The translations under genes were made by a program, and so were the position numbers. This document shows positions 16,286-25,055 of a DNA stretch of 64,000 nucleotides, piece by piece; position 1 is the first letter of the stretch; every line of letters begins with the position of its first letter. The stretch covers positions 1 through 64,000 of the forward strand of contig URKJ01000004.1 of the NCBI GenBank assembly GCA_900548385.1, written 5' to 3'. Source of the stretch: an uncultured bacterium (lineage in GTDB: Bacteria; Verrucomicrobiota; Lentisphaeria; Victivallales; UBA1829). Under the pieces are notes generated by a model. The model searched no databases and was not told where the DNA came from. It was given only the letters and a program-made list of their open reading frames with translations.

Positions 16286-17536
16286 TCAGTTTGCCGCGAC
16301 CTTGAGGAACTTGATCGCGCGGGAATCCACGGGACCGGCTCCGGTCCGGCGGAAGAATTTGTAAATGATGAAACGGTCATCGGTGATCGTGTCGACGATG
16401 GTGAACATCCCCTCGCGGTCGGCAATGGTGTACCCTTCCGCGAAATCGCCGAACGCAATCGGCAGACTGTTTGCCGCAACCTCCGGGCACGATTCATTTT
16501 CGATCATCGGATAGCCGAGGAACTTGTCCGGAACTCCCGGCTGGAAGCTCGGTTCCCAGAGCAGATACCCATCGAACGTGGAGCTCTTTTTGAGTTTCTT
16601 GAGCGCGGTAAACGTTGCACGGCGCATCATCCATTTCGCATTCGCCCGGTATTCCGACGGAACCGCGTCGATCAGGTCAAGGAACACGTCAAGATTCGTT
16701 CCCATTGTCGAAGCGTTACCGGAGGCGAGGTACTCCCATACGCCATACGTGACTTCAGACCCATCGTAGGCAGAAGGTTTGACCGTGAACAGACCTTTCG
16801 GCTTTTTCACGCCATCGCCGGAAATATGCGCGTCGCGCTCTTTCTTGGCGAATGCCTTTGTGGCTTTGGCTACCAGTCTGCTCTCAAGATCATAAGCGGT
16901 GTCAGCGAGCAGAGCGCGGGAAATCCGGGCACGGACGCGCAGGAAATTCGTCGGAATCTCATGCTTGTAGAACTTCCCGTAGCTCTTTTCATCGGCAGTC
17001 GTTGTCTCGTCCATCCAGTCGGCATCCATGTCTTCCGGATCGGCGATGATCTCAAGCGTCGGACTGGAGATGTTCTCAACTGTTGCAACGCTCCGCATTG
17101 GGTTGTGAACGGCAAGACCACCGATGATCCTGGAGGAGAGCTGCGGAGTAACAAGGAATCCGCCGGACGCGTTGTCTTTTTCGACGAGTGCGCCGTAGGC
17201 TTCCCGTCCGAGCGAGAACATCCGGTCCTTGGAATAATTCCCGCGCAGCGCGGAAGCAAATGCCGTCTGATACTCCTGCTGTTTCGGAGTCAGATCAGAG
17301 GCTCCGTTTTTGCCGCCGAGAGTTGCAGCGGTGGCAAGATCGGTCTCAATTTTTTCGAGACGCTTGTTCTGCGCGTCAATGCTTGCCTGAAGATTGTTCG
17401 CCCTGTCCTTCGCTTCGTTGTAGGCTTTTTCGGCGTTCGCCGCCGCCTCTTTGTTTTCGGTTTTAACCGCCTCCTGAAACGCGGCAAACGCTTCGCGCTG
17501 CGCGTCAAGAGCTTTCATGATTTCGGAGTCAGCCAT
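16286..17536 (-). CDS. Major capsid protein, HK97 fold
   Basis: 416 residues. The first 85 or so are a highly charged coiled coil (AFQEAVKTENKEAAANAEKAYNEAKDRAN and onward), the scaffolding delta domain of HK97-type capsids, probably removed by the adjacent protease. The rest carries typical capsid signatures: GGFLVTPQLSSRIIGGL, FYKHEIPTNFLRVRARISRALL, WMMRRATFTALKKLK, FLGYPMIENE and FGDFAEGYTIADREG. It follows the protease by three bases. Confidence 0.95.
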   Translation of the reverse strand: MADSEIMKALDAQREAFAAFQEAVKTENKEAAANAEKAYNEAKDRANNLQASIDAQNKRLEKIETDLATAATLGGKNGASDLTPKQQEYQTAFASALRGNYSKDRMFSLGREAYGALVEKDNASGGFLVTPQLSSRIIGGLAVHNPMRSVATVENISSPTLEIIADPEDMDADWMDETTTADEKSYGKFYKHEIPTNFLRVRARISRALLADTAYDLESRLVAKATKAFAKKERDAHISGDGVKKPKGLFTVKPSAYDGSEVTYGVWEYLASGNASTMGTNLDVFLDLIDAVPSEYRANAKWMMRRATFTALKKLKKSSTFDGYLLWEPSFQPGVPDKFLGYPMIENESCPEVAANSLPIAFGDFAEGYTIADREGMFTIVDTITDDRFIIYKFFRRTGAGPVDSRAIKFLKVAAN

Positions 17537-17539
17537 AAC

Positions 17540-18274
17540 TTACCCTTTCGTTGTTAGAATTTTGGTGTTCCGATAGATTGCATTCACAATGTTCTGTGCA
17601 TCAATACGCGCTGTGTCAACATTTCCGGCGATCTTGCCGAGAATCTCCACGCCTCCGCAAGCGGCCGCCCGGATATTCTCCCGTACTTCCGTACAGAAGC
17701 CGAGTTCCAGCGCCCGTTCCGCCGAGAGGAACGTACCGTCCTCCGCACCGTCCATCAATTCCTGAATGACGTTTTCCGGTTGCCCCGTTCTGGCGCTGTA
17801 AATCCGGCGAATCGTTGCGCCGAGATCGCGAAGGTTGCGGCTGACTTCATCCAGATGGTTTGCATTTCCGGCGGCGATCGTCCACGGATTATGAATAAAC
17901 ATCTGCGACGCAACCGGCATAATGATGCGTTCGCCCGCCATTGCGATAACGGAAGCGATGGACCCGGCGCAGCCGTCGACATATATAACGACCTCACGGT
18001 TTGATCCTCCGAATCCCCATGCCAGAATAGAGTTATAGATCGCCCAGCCATCCCACACAGAGCCGCCCGGCGAATTGATCTTGACCTCCAATGTTTTCGC
18101 GTTCAGTTTCTCCAACTGTTCGGAAACATCTTTTGCGTTCGTACCATCGTCAAACCAGTCTCCGCCGATCACTCCGTACAGGCGGAGAGTCGCAGTATCA
18201 TCACTTTCGGAAGAGTCAAGGTTGAACCATGCCTCGGTCTTCATTTTAAGCAGTTTCATCATGTTGCTGTTCAT
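17540..18274 (-). CDS. ClpP-like prohead protease
   Basis: About 244 residues. VKINSPGGSVWDGWAIYN, DGCAGSIASVIAMAG (catalytic Ser at about 105) and MFIHNPW (catalytic His at about 128) match the ClpP/S49-type head maturation proteases. An AERALELGFCTEV segment follows. It would cleave capsid delta domains. The start at 18,274 was chosen for AAAGG eight bases upstream; it overlaps the end of the portal gene by 29 bases, and an upstream ATG at 18,301 is possible. Confidence 0.9.
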   Translation of the reverse strand: MNSNMMKLLKMKTEAWFNLDSSESDDTATLRLYGVIGGDWFDDGTNAKDVSEQLEKLNAKTLEVKINSPGGSVWDGWAIYNSILAWGFGGSNREVVIYVDGCAGSIASVIAMAGERIIMPVASQMFIHNPWTIAAGNANHLDEVSRNLRDLGATIRRIYSARTGQPENVIQELMDGAEDGTFLSAERALELGFCTEVRENIRAAACGGVEILGKIAGNVDTARIDAQNIVNAIYRNTKILTTKG

Positions 18275-19475
18275 CGTTATTGCCTTTCTCATTGAGTTCA
18301 CGGTAATTCATCGGTACGAGGTGGATATTGCCTCCGTCAATCGGGTCCATGTCTTCCAGTGCGCGAATCTCATTGATCGACATAACGCCGATCTGATTCA
18401 TCTTCTGGTAAAAGTTCGCCTGAGTGTTGATGTCTCCGCGCAAGCGACCTTTGTAATTGAATTTCGGGAATTGTCTGCCCCAATGCGTCTCCGGGATGAA
18501 CGCGGTGACAATCGCTTTTTCGATCCTGTTCGTGATAGGAATCAGTGAAGTCGTGACGAACTCGCGCTCCTGCTGTTCATTGGTCGACCAGCCTTTCGCC
18601 TGCCGGATGTCGCCGATCATGTGCAGAGGAACGCCGAATACTCCGGCAACCTGCTCCGTTGAGAAACGCATCAATTCCAGCAACTGCAAATCGGTGTTGC
18701 TCTGCGTCGTCTCGCGGAATTCCAGACCGTCCTCGACAAGCGGTGTCCGCGTTGCTCCGTTGCCCATAATAATATCGCTCAACTGCTCCTTGAGCCGTCG
18801 ATAGACCTCTTCGGACGCGATAGTTCCGTTCGTCTTTACCCAGTATCCATTCGGGCGGGCATTGTTCGCGAGCAGTTTTGATAGAAACGTCTGTGATGTT
18901 TTCAGTGTTTTGAGTTCGTCTATAAGGCAGTCAAGCGGGGAAATCGGGCGGTCGAAGTCAGGTCCCGCAAGATCATAGGGGACAAACAGAACATCCCTTG
19001 ACGTTCTGTTCAGAATCGCGCCCTCGCGATTGATTACCGTGAATCGGAATCCACCGGAGGGGAGGAGTTCAATCTGTGAAACCCGCGACGGATGGACAGG
19101 GATCAGTCTGGTAATTTTTCCGTTGCCCGCCCGGACAGCGATGGACAGGAAGAAGCCGGCAGTCAGCAGAGACTTGATGTTGAACCGCCAATAGGTAGCG
19201 GCGGTGATTCCCGGCATCGGCTCCTGATTCAGAAGCCAGAACAGATTATTGGCAGTGTCTTCCCTGATCGTATCGCCGTCTTTGACCATCAACTTGCATG
19301 GAAGAGAAGCAATCGAATCTGCAAGCACGCGGATACAAGCATAAACGGTGGAGCAGGATTGCGCAGAAGTCGCCGAGACTCCGGCATCGCGGAAGTACGC
19401 TTCCAGATTGTCGATCTCCGTAAGGCTTTGCGCTTTCGGCGTAAAGATATTTTTTATTTTCTTCAGTATTTTCAT
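18246..19475 (-). CDS. Portal protein, HK97 family
   Basis: 409 residues. Family features are visible in order: VYACIRVLADSIASLP, LFWLLNQEPMPG, YWRFNIKSLLTAGFFLSIAVR, LIPVHPSRV, SPLDCLIDELKTLKTSQTFLSKLLANNARPNGY, VEDGLEFRETTQSNTDLQLLELMRFSTEQVAGVFGVPLHMIGD. It forms the DNA-passage ring at one capsid vertex and docks TerL. It is unrelated in sequence to the orphan portal gene in the chromosome at 38,018. Confidence 0.95.
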   Translation of the reverse strand: MKILKKIKNIFTPKAQSLTEIDNLEAYFRDAGVSATSAQSCSTVYACIRVLADSIASLPCKLMVKDGDTIREDTANNLFWLLNQEPMPGITAATYWRFNIKSLLTAGFFLSIAVRAGNGKITRLIPVHPSRVSQIELLPSGGFRFTVINREGAILNRTSRDVLFVPYDLAGPDFDRPISPLDCLIDELKTLKTSQTFLSKLLANNARPNGYWVKTNGTIASEEVYRRLKEQLSDIIMGNGATRTPLVEDGLEFRETTQSNTDLQLLELMRFSTEQVAGVFGVPLHMIGDIRQAKGWSTNEQQEREFVTTSLIPITNRIEKAIVTAFIPETHWGRQFPKFNYKGRLRGDINTQANFYQKMNQIGVMSINEIRALEDMDPIDGGNIHLVPMNYRELNEKGNNDEQQHDETA

Positions 19476-19518
19476 TTGCCTTTTCCTTTCAGAATCAGCA
19501 AAATGTCAACACTCCGCG

Positions 19519-21180
19519 CTATTCACGCAATCCACCGAGAGTTTCATACACGGAAACTGGGAACAGGTCCTTAACGATCACCGGCTTATATGCCATCAGA
19601 AGCGTTATCACTCCGTCAATCTTTTTTGGCGAGCCCTTGGATTCTTTGACGATCTTCACGTTTTCTTTCGAATCGCTTTCCGTTCGCGCATTTTGTATCA
19701 TCCACTGAAGAACAGGGTTACCGAAATGGCGGAGCGTTTTATTTTTCACCGCGATTTCGACGGCGGAAACAATGCCGGTGAGTTCCTTGTATGATTGCGC
19801 GACCGGAACGGACGGAATGCCGAGTCCGAACCCGTGCGGGTCCTTGCCGTCATCGTAGCCCGGACGCATTGGACGTCTGCTGATCCATTCGGCTAGACTT
19901 GCCATCCTCCACGGGTCATACAGCATCCCGACGACATTATAACGCTGCTTCAGATCCGCGGCGAGCTCGAACAGTTCATCATCACGGATCGCGGAAAATT
20001 CGGAAATCCGAATCAGCCCGCTTTTCGCCCACTGCGAATAAGCAATGTTGTTCTCCGCCGTTTCGCGTGGAACGATGAATTCACAATGATATGCCATCTC
20101 ATCCGGGAAAAACAGACCGATCGCGGAAATGTCGGAAACATTGGATCTGTCTATTGCCATATAGCAACGTTTGTTTTCCATTTCGGAAAGCGGGAAATCC
20201 GCTTTGCAGGCGTTCCAGAATTCGACGTCGATCCATGCCTTATTCTGAAGAGTCGGCAGATTGAGAAAGTATTTTTTGAATCTCGCCAGACCGATGGCGG
20301 TTTTGCTCATCCGCTTATACTGCTGATGGTAGAAACTCTCCTTGATCGTTATTCCGATAGACGGATTGCACTTCCGCCAGACTGCCGGATCAGACGGGTC
20401 ATCTTTATCCGTGGCGCGGAAAATGATCGGCATCAGCTCCGGATCGGAAACCCGGCCATCCCGCACCTGTTCCGCGTAATCAAGTTCCTGATTACAGTAG
20501 TTGTCCCCGGCATCTGCGGCTGTTGTGATCTCGATCATCATCGGCTGCCGTCTGGTTCCCATCGACTCGGCGAGAGCGCCGGGGAAACCGCCGTCCGGCA
20601 GCGTGTGAAGCTCGTCAACAATGGCGCAATGCGCGTTGAAGCCTTGCGTTGATTCTTCATTCGCGGCGAGAACTTGGAGAATAGACTCTGTGTCCGGATC
20701 GCTGATCGTTGTGTTGTGCTGTCCTTTTGGAACGGAGAGCCGTTCCGATAGATATGGGTTGCTCCGGATCATCGTCCGGATTTTGTTCCGCAGTATTTTC
20801 GCCTGTGTGATCGTAAGTGCACCGTTATAGACCTCTGCGCCTGGTTCGTTGTCGGCAACGAAAAATATAAGTCCGAGACCTGCTGCCAGTTCGGTTTTCC
20901 CATTTTTCCGCGGAACGTACAGGAACAGTTTCCGGAACCGCCGCGTTCCGTCCGGGCGCAACCAGCCAAACAGGTGACCGACAAGCTGTTTCTGCCATGG
21001 TTGAAGCAAGAACGGCAGTCCCCGCCATTCGCCATTCGTCAGGGTCAGTTCCCGCTCAAAAAAGTTGATCGCCCAATCTGCAAGACGCGGATAGAATTTG
21101 GCGGTTCCGGCATCCCGCCAAAAATCAAATCCGGCAAGAGGAGAATGCCAGAACTCCCGCGCTTTTTTGGATATTCTCAT
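19519..21180 (-). CDS. Terminase large subunit
   Basis: 553 residues. The N-terminal ATPase has a Walker A-like VPRKNGKT at about 89-96 and Walker B AIVDE at 186-190. The C-terminal nuclease half contains MAIDRSNVSDISAIGLFF and other acidic clusters consistent with an RNase H-like headful or cos nuclease. It is close to the HK97-type TerL family. It starts four bases inside the end of TerS (overlap 21,177-21,180). Confidence 0.95.
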   Translation of the reverse strand: MRISKKAREFWHSPLAGFDFWRDAGTAKFYPRLADWAINFFERELTLTNGEWRGLPFLLQPWQKQLVGHLFGWLRPDGTRRFRKLFLYVPRKNGKTELAAGLGLIFFVADNEPGAEVYNGALTITQAKILRNKIRTMIRSNPYLSERLSVPKGQHNTTISDPDTESILQVLAANEESTQGFNAHCAIVDELHTLPDGGFPGALAESMGTRRQPMMIEITTAADAGDNYCNQELDYAEQVRDGRVSDPELMPIIFRATDKDDPSDPAVWRKCNPSIGITIKESFYHQQYKRMSKTAIGLARFKKYFLNLPTLQNKAWIDVEFWNACKADFPLSEMENKRCYMAIDRSNVSDISAIGLFFPDEMAYHCEFIVPRETAENNIAYSQWAKSGLIRISEFSAIRDDELFELAADLKQRYNVVGMLYDPWRMASLAEWISRRPMRPGYDDGKDPHGFGLGIPSVPVAQSYKELTGIVSAVEIAVKNKTLRHFGNPVLQWMIQNARTESDSKENVKIVKESKGSPKKIDGVITLLMAYKPVIVKDLFPVSVYETLGGLRE

Positions 21181-21659
21181 TCAAGGGATGCTCCCGGTTT
21201 CGGTTTTGCGATCCGGCTGGTAGCACTTGTGATCTTGTCCATCAGAACGGCTTGCTGATAAGAGGAGAGAGAGAACGACACGAGGTCAGTGCGGACTTGA
21301 CGGATAAGCCGTTCCCTAGCGCGGAATGCAGGGGATAACACGCGGTTTCCCTTCCAGTCCTCCGCGTATATTCCGGATTCAAGAACAGCTGCATGCGCCT
21401 GCATATACAAGGTCAGGTCATGCGCAAGTAACGAGAGGTGAACAGCCATCGACGGCTGAATATTCGGGATAATCTGCCGCAGATAGTTCAGCGTTTCTTT
21501 CTCGTCCGAATTCAGAGCAAGCATCCGCAGAGATTGTGCGGAAGCCGGCTGCATTACCGCGAGAGAGCCGTGACGGTCCTTCCGGTAAGTACCGTTCGCT
21601 ATGTGTTCGGCGATCGACTTTCTGCCGTTTCCGCCGGATCTGCCTTTAACCCCTGCCAT
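21177..21659 (-). CDS. Terminase small subunit, P27-like
   Basis: 160 residues, beginning MAGVKGRSGGNGRKS. A basic Gly-rich N-terminus is followed by helices (LRMLALNSDEKETLNYLRQIIP and an aromatic-poor C-terminal half). This is the form of P27-type small terminase subunits, which recognise the packaging site. It lies between the HNH gene and TerL, overlapping both. Packaging-site location was not visible. Confidence 0.75.
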   Translation of the reverse strand: MAGVKGRSGGNGRKSIAEHIANGTYRKDRHGSLAVMQPASAQSLRMLALNSDEKETLNYLRQIIPNIQPSMAVHLSLLAHDLTLYMQAHAAVLESGIYAEDWKGNRVLSPAFRARERLIRQVRTDLVSFSLSSYQQAVLMDKITSATSRIAKPKPGASLE

Positions 21660-21915
21660 TCAATAACTCCCATGTTATGCCAGCGCGATATGCAGTGTGG
21701 ACTTTTTGGTGGCATTCGCAACAAAGCCCGACCAGATTTTCCCGACGGAAAAAATTATCCGGAGTTGCAAGCTCGATGTGATGAACTTCGGAAGCCAGTC
21801 CGCCGCAAAGTTTGCAGAGTCCGTCCTGCTGCGTGAGAACCGTTGATCGGAGATTCTGCCATCGCGCAGACGAGCGGAGCGAAGCGAGAACGTTGTTCGA
21901 TTTGTGCCATTGCAT
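21646..21915 (-). CDS. HNH endonuclease
   Basis: 89 residues with the complete motif: CKLCGG, EVHHIE, then ENLVGLCCECHQKVH. The CxxC pairs bind a structural zinc and the HH dyad is catalytic. HNH proteins placed immediately before TerS/TerL are commonly required for DNA packaging in HK97-type phages. The gene overlaps TerS by 14 bases. Confidence 0.9.
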   Translation of the reverse strand: MQWHKSNNVLASLRSSARWQNLRSTVLTQQDGLCKLCGGLASEVHHIELATPDNFFRRENLVGLCCECHQKVHTAYRAGITWELLNGRG

Positions 21916-21919
21916 TTTT

Positions 21920-22489
21920 CTATTCCCTGCCTTTGTGCGTAAAAGAGTTCGGGGGACGGTCTATCGGCGTTTCCGTTTTGAGATTTTCACCCGCCCCGTC
22001 AGACTCAATTCCCGGTAGATTTGGTGTTAATTCAAGAGCCGCAGAGGCTTTTCGCGCATAACGATTGCGCTGCATTGTCCTTCGTCCAACACAAAGCCTG
22101 AACAGTGGAATCAACTCCGGGTGGCGTCGGCAAGAATGAAGCAATGCGGTATTTATTCGTTGTCGAGAAACGCCTCTTCGTCTGGCAAGTTCAGCCTGCT
22201 GAATACCTGGATACTCGATTATATCACAAACGAATGCGAATGTATTATCATCTAGAGATAATAGGTAAGTCAACATTGAAGTAAACTGTTCAAACTCGCC
22301 AGAATCGGAATTTCTCTGTTTCTCGTGAATAATATTTTCCGTCTCGTCATAACTTACGGAATGGGATAGTTTTCGGTCTTTTTCCGGATTGGAGGAGCTA
22401 AATATTCGGCAAGATTCCCGCCATTCACATTTTTCCGGGCATTGTTCTGTGTATTCGCCGAATATGCCGTTAAGACATTTTACTTCCAT
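21920..22489 (-). CDS. DNA-binding protein at the head of the late operon
   Basis: 189 residues. The N-terminus has a Cys cluster (CLNGIFGEYTEQCPEKCEWRESC) and the middle has a clear helix-turn-helix (PGIQQAELARRRGVSRQRINTALLHSC). It is the first gene after the hairpin at 22,591 and the promoter at 22,509-22,536, four bases before HNH. A role in late transcription or packaging-site recognition is plausible. The ATG follows GGAGG. Confidence 0.6.
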   Translation of the reverse strand: MEVKCLNGIFGEYTEQCPEKCEWRESCRIFSSSNPEKDRKLSHSVSYDETENIIHEKQRNSDSGEFEQFTSMLTYLLSLDDNTFAFVCDIIEYPGIQQAELARRRGVSRQRINTALLHSCRRHPELIPLFRLCVGRRTMQRNRYARKASAALELTPNLPGIESDGAGENLKTETPIDRPPNSFTHKGRE

Positions 22490-22508
22490 TGATTACCTCC
22501 GTTAAAAT

Positions 22509-22536
22509 AACATAGAATTAAAAAATCACATATCAA
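22509..22536 (-). promoter_or_regulatory. Candidate late promoter
   Basis: Read leftward: TTGATA (22,531-22,536), a 16-bp AT-rich spacer, TATGTT (22,509-22,514). It lies in the only sizeable gap (22,490-22,635) between early and late blocks and 20 bases before the start of the late operon. Confidence 0.5.
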
Positions 22537-22590
22537 ACTGAAATGATAAAAAAGGCTGCTGCATACTTAGAGTCCTTTTGCATCAGTAAT

Positions 22591-22623
22591 GTAATGCCCC
22601 CCGTTTTTCAAGGGCGGCATTAC
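22591..22623 (-). terminator. Hairpin between early and late operons
   Basis: GTAATGCCCCCC (22,591-22,602) and GGGCGGCATTAC (22,612-22,623) form a 12-bp stem with one mismatch and a 9-nt loop. It follows the last early gene by 13 bases. No T-run follows in the leftward direction, so it could be an antitermination or processing site rather than a simple terminator. Confidence 0.55.
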
Positions 22624-22635
22624 ACTTCCTCTGTA

Positions 22636-22914
22636 TTATCCTTTTTTTGTTGGATGATAGGTCAATCCGAACAATTCAATGCGGAGCGCAGCTTCGCGAC
22701 CGAATTCCTTTTCGGCATATTCAAGCAAATCCTTAAAAAATTCACTCTGTGTGTCGATTTCGATACTATTGCATCTCGTGCATGGCTCAACGCGAACGGC
22801 AATATCACCATTGAACGACGCCTCAACACTTTGAATATCGAGCTCAGTATTGCACTTATTACAAATACAATTTACCGAACAATCCATTGAGTACTCTAAC
22901 TCAAAACATGTCAT
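22636..22914 (-). CDS. Small zinc-ribbon-like phage protein
   Basis: 92 residues. CICNKC at about residues 17-22 and CTRC at about 45-48 form a four-Cys zinc ribbon. An acidic helix follows (FFKDLLEYAEKEFGREAAL). It ends the early operon and overlaps the ASCH gene by 14 bases. Small zinc ribbons of this type are common in phage early regions; target unknown. Confidence 0.6.
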   Translation of the reverse strand: MTCFELEYSMDCSVNCICNKCNTELDIQSVEASFNGDIAVRVEPCTRCNSIEIDTQSEFFKDLLEYAEKEFGREAALRIELFGLTYHPTKKG

Positions 22915-23356
22915 TTTCTTCTCCCTTTACTTGAACTTGGAACAATCCGAGCTGCCCGCGCATGGGGATCGGGATAATGTTGTGCTGTCCGCTCCGAACT
23001 GTCCAGTGATATTTGACTCCCTGCTGTGCCCATACGGATTGGCTTCTGCCGCAATCAATCAGATCAACCATGCCGACAATCGCGCCGAACTCATCTTTGT
23101 GTGCGGTGATTACGGATTCTCGTTCCGATTTGCCGAAATGGATGCCGAAGTGTTCCACGGCTTTCAGTCCCGCGAAGCGTGTAGGGACTGCTCGACTCAA
23201 CAACCTAAACGCGTTCCAATCAAAGGATTTTCCGGCGTGAATGAAGAGTTCTCCCCGGTAATTGGTCCTCCAGTTTCGGTTCTCCACATCTTTCAGCCCC
23301 TCGCATAACAGCCACGCCCACGGCTGGCGAACAGATAACACGGTTATAGTTCTCAT
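22901..23356 (-). CDS. ASCH-domain protein
   Basis: 151 residues. VLSVRQPWAWLLCEGLKDVENRNWRT and GELFIHAGK are the hallmark of ASCH/PUA-like proteins, with GLKDVENR as the conserved core. Later GAIVGMVDLIDC is the second typical strand. These proteins bind RNA or modified nucleotides; some members act on N4-acetylcytidine. Overlap with dut (23,353-23,356) suggests coexpression and a possible link to nucleotide metabolism. Confidence 0.85.
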   Translation of the reverse strand: MRTITVLSVRQPWAWLLCEGLKDVENRNWRTNYRGELFIHAGKSFDWNAFRLLSRAVPTRFAGLKAVEHFGIHFGKSERESVITAHKDEFGAIVGMVDLIDCGRSQSVWAQQGVKYHWTVRSGQHNIIPIPMRGQLGLFQVQVKGEENDMF

Positions 23357-23772
23357 TTTCCCGTACTCCCATAGTCTCTGGTTCCGCGCTCCGTTTCGGA
23401 AAGCTCTTCAACCTCGACATATTCCACATCCGGAATAGGAACAATGACAAGCTGACAAATCCGATCCCCTACCTTGTACGTTGGTTTTGGTCCTGCAAAA
23501 ACAACTTGTATTTCTCCCCTGTAATCGCTATCTATTACCCCTACGCCGTTTGTCAGAAGCATGCCGGTTCGGAAAATGCTGGAACGTGGAAATATCAAAC
23601 CGACATAGCCGGGTGGTATCTCAACGGCAATACCGGTAAAATACCGATACAAAAAATCCTCTCCGCAATCTTTACGGATGTATGTTGCAGTCAGATCAAA
23701 ACCAGCGCTTCCCGGTGTTCCACGCTTCGGAATCACGGCTTCCGGACAAAGTTTCTTGAATTTAATCTGCAT
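23353..23772 (-). CDS. dut: dUTPase
   Basis: 139 residues with the five trimeric dUTPase motifs in order: PGSAGFDLTA, PRSSIFRTGM, NGVGVIDSDYRGEIQV (catalytic Asp), RICQLVIVPI and the Gly-rich C-terminal arm RGTRDYGSTGK. It hydrolyses dUTP to dUMP and pyrophosphate, keeping uracil out of phage DNA and supplying dTMP synthesis. All key residues are present. Confidence 0.95.
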   Translation of the reverse strand: MQIKFKKLCPEAVIPKRGTPGSAGFDLTATYIRKDCGEDFLYRYFTGIAVEIPPGYVGLIFPRSSIFRTGMLLTNGVGVIDSDYRGEIQVVFAGPKPTYKVGDRICQLVIVPIPDVEYVEVEELSETERGTRDYGSTGK

Positions 23773-23788
23773 CTTTTCCTCCTGTTTG

Positions 23789-23857
23789 TTAAATAGTATT
23801 TATCAGCGCAAGATTCGGGAAATTGTGCCCGTCCACGTTAACGAGAGCAATTTTCAT
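23789..23857 (-). pseudogene. N-terminal stub of a phage enzyme gene
   Basis: A 22-codon reading frame with a good GAGGAG ribosome-binding site encodes MKIALVNVDGHNFPNL plus six more residues. This opening is what I recall for phage radical-SAM/cobalamin-binding-type proteins of several hundred residues. Only the start survives; the frame then runs into the dut leader. It lies just downstream of the decayed PAPS-reductase gene, so one deletion-prone segment may have lost both functions. The family call rests on memory of the N-terminal motif. Confidence 0.5.
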
Positions 23858-23871
23858 TTCTCCTCTCTTCC

Positions 23872-24244
23872 TTATTTTATTCTATCCCTGATTCTCTTTC
23901 CCGACATGCTCATCGTGCAACCAGATTCAACTTCCAGACGATCAAGCGCTTCGTAAATGTGCGGATTTTCCCGCATTTCGATACGAAGTTCGTGATCCGT
24001 GCTGAAAATGCACCCTGCACAGCCGAGCCGCTGGCATCCCATGTCATAGCAGACGGTCGCGCGGCACTCCCTGTCTATCGGCCAGATCGCGAACCAGCCA
24101 CAACATCGCGTGACTGTCCTTTCCGCCGGAGACGGAAATAAGAATTTTGTCGAATTGCCGGAGATCAAGTATTCCACCTATGAATAGGAGCTGATCCCGA
24201 ACATCATGATCCGGTTCCATCCCCGGAAAATATAGGTTGTTCAT
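23872..24244 (-). pseudogene. PAPS-reductase-family gene with internal out-of-frame deletion
   Basis: The first part (24,244 down to about 24,047) encodes a PP-loop protein with ILISVSGGKDSHAMLWLVRDLA, the ATP pyrophosphatase signature. It then meets a stop at 24,044-24,046. In another frame the sequence resumes with the typical C-terminus of the same family: GCQRLGCAGCIF and ALDRLEVESGCTMSMSGK. An intact member has more than 100 residues between these parts. So the middle is deleted and the frame broken, near 24,045-24,060. The start overlaps the preceding gene (ATGA). Such enzymes act in sulfur transfer or DNA/RNA modification. Confidence 0.75.
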
Positions 24245-24558
24245 TTTCCACCGCTTTCTTCTTCCGCCGGGCGGTTCAGCCAGTCAAGCCAAATTTTACT
24301 ATGGCATTTTGTGAGGTCGGCTATAAATTTAGCCAACTCCTCATTACTCATTCCCCTGATTCGGTCGCCGTTGGTTTTCGGTTCCGGTTTTGGTATTTCG
24401 ACGTAAATGACGTTCCGCCCATCAGAACGCCTTGGAGAGCATGAGGGCGTACTGTCACAACCGGTTTTGTCCCCCTCAAATGCGCATCCCTCGCATGTGC
24501 CGGTAGTGTCCACGGCAACATACATCTTACCGTTTAATTCAAATTCGTTCTCGTTCAT
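24241..24558 (-). CDS. Small phage protein with a Cys cluster
   Basis: 105 residues: MNENEFELNGKMYVAV, then TCEGCAFEGDKTGCDSTPSCSP and VIYVEIP. The spacing of Cys residues (CxxC, GC, SC) and the surrounding text are characteristic of a common small phage protein seen in early regions of gut phages. A C-terminal helical extension (MSNEELAKFIADLTKC) contains one more Cys. Function unknown. Confidence 0.6.
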   Translation of the reverse strand: MNENEFELNGKMYVAVDTTGTCEGCAFEGDKTGCDSTPSCSPRRSDGRNVIYVEIPKPEPKTNGDRIRGMSNEELAKFIADLTKCHSKIWLDWLNRPAEEESGGK

Positions 24559-24561
24559 CTC

Positions 24562-24858
24562 TCATCCTACCTTTTTCAATATTTTTCCAATTTGGCAATT
24601 TTTACAATCGCCGTGAAAACGATGTGACGTATATTCCACCTCAATTTCGCCGCGTTGACACATCAGGCAAATATTATTCAACTCCTCATGCATCTCCGGA
24701 GCGACGGCGATCAGCACGGCGTTGGCATGTACTTGGTCTTCCTCGTATGCAAAAACATCCGCAATTCGCCCGCCCTTCTCGGCGTAAACTCTCGCCTTAC
24801 CTTGATATATGCTTTTTCCAACCATCCACGGTCCCGGCGTAAATTTTGGCTCACTCAT
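24562..24858 (-). CDS. Small early phage protein
   Basis: About 98 residues, opening SEPKFTPGPWMV with later IADVFAYEEDQVHANAVLIAVAPEM. This is a frequent small phage protein pattern (TPGPW near the start, ANAxLIAxAPEM in the middle). A CxxC (CLMC) and CKNC pair near the C-terminus could bind zinc. The ATG at 24,858 was chosen because AGGGG lies six bases before it. No function is established. Confidence 0.6.
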   Translation of the reverse strand: MSEPKFTPGPWMVGKSIYQGKARVYAEKGGRIADVFAYEEDQVHANAVLIAVAPEMHEELNNICLMCQRGEIEVEYTSHRFHGDCKNCQIGKILKKVG

Positions 24859-25042
24859 TTTCATCCCCTTTCAATGCTTTTTCTGCATGATTCCTGATCG
24901 TCATAAATGGCAAACATGACGGAGAGGGACCCCTTTTCAAATGTTCTTCGTTCGCAAATCCTGCAATCTCTTGCAGAGCTTTCCGCAGACGCATGTTTTC
25001 GGCTTCCAGTTCGGAAACCCGTTTTTTTTCTTCATCACTCAT
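24851..25042 (-). CDS. Small coiled-coil phage protein
   Basis: 63 residues: a leucine-zipper-like N-terminal helix (EEKKRVSELEAENMRLRKALQEIAGFA), then a Pro-rich turn and a short helix (TIRNHAEKALKG). Its end overlaps the next gene by eight bases. Such proteins may dimerise; function unknown. Confidence 0.5.
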   Translation of the reverse strand: MSDEEKKRVSELEAENMRLRKALQEIAGFANEEHLKRGPSPSCLPFMTIRNHAEKALKGDENE

Positions 25043-25055
25043 TCTTACAATCCTC

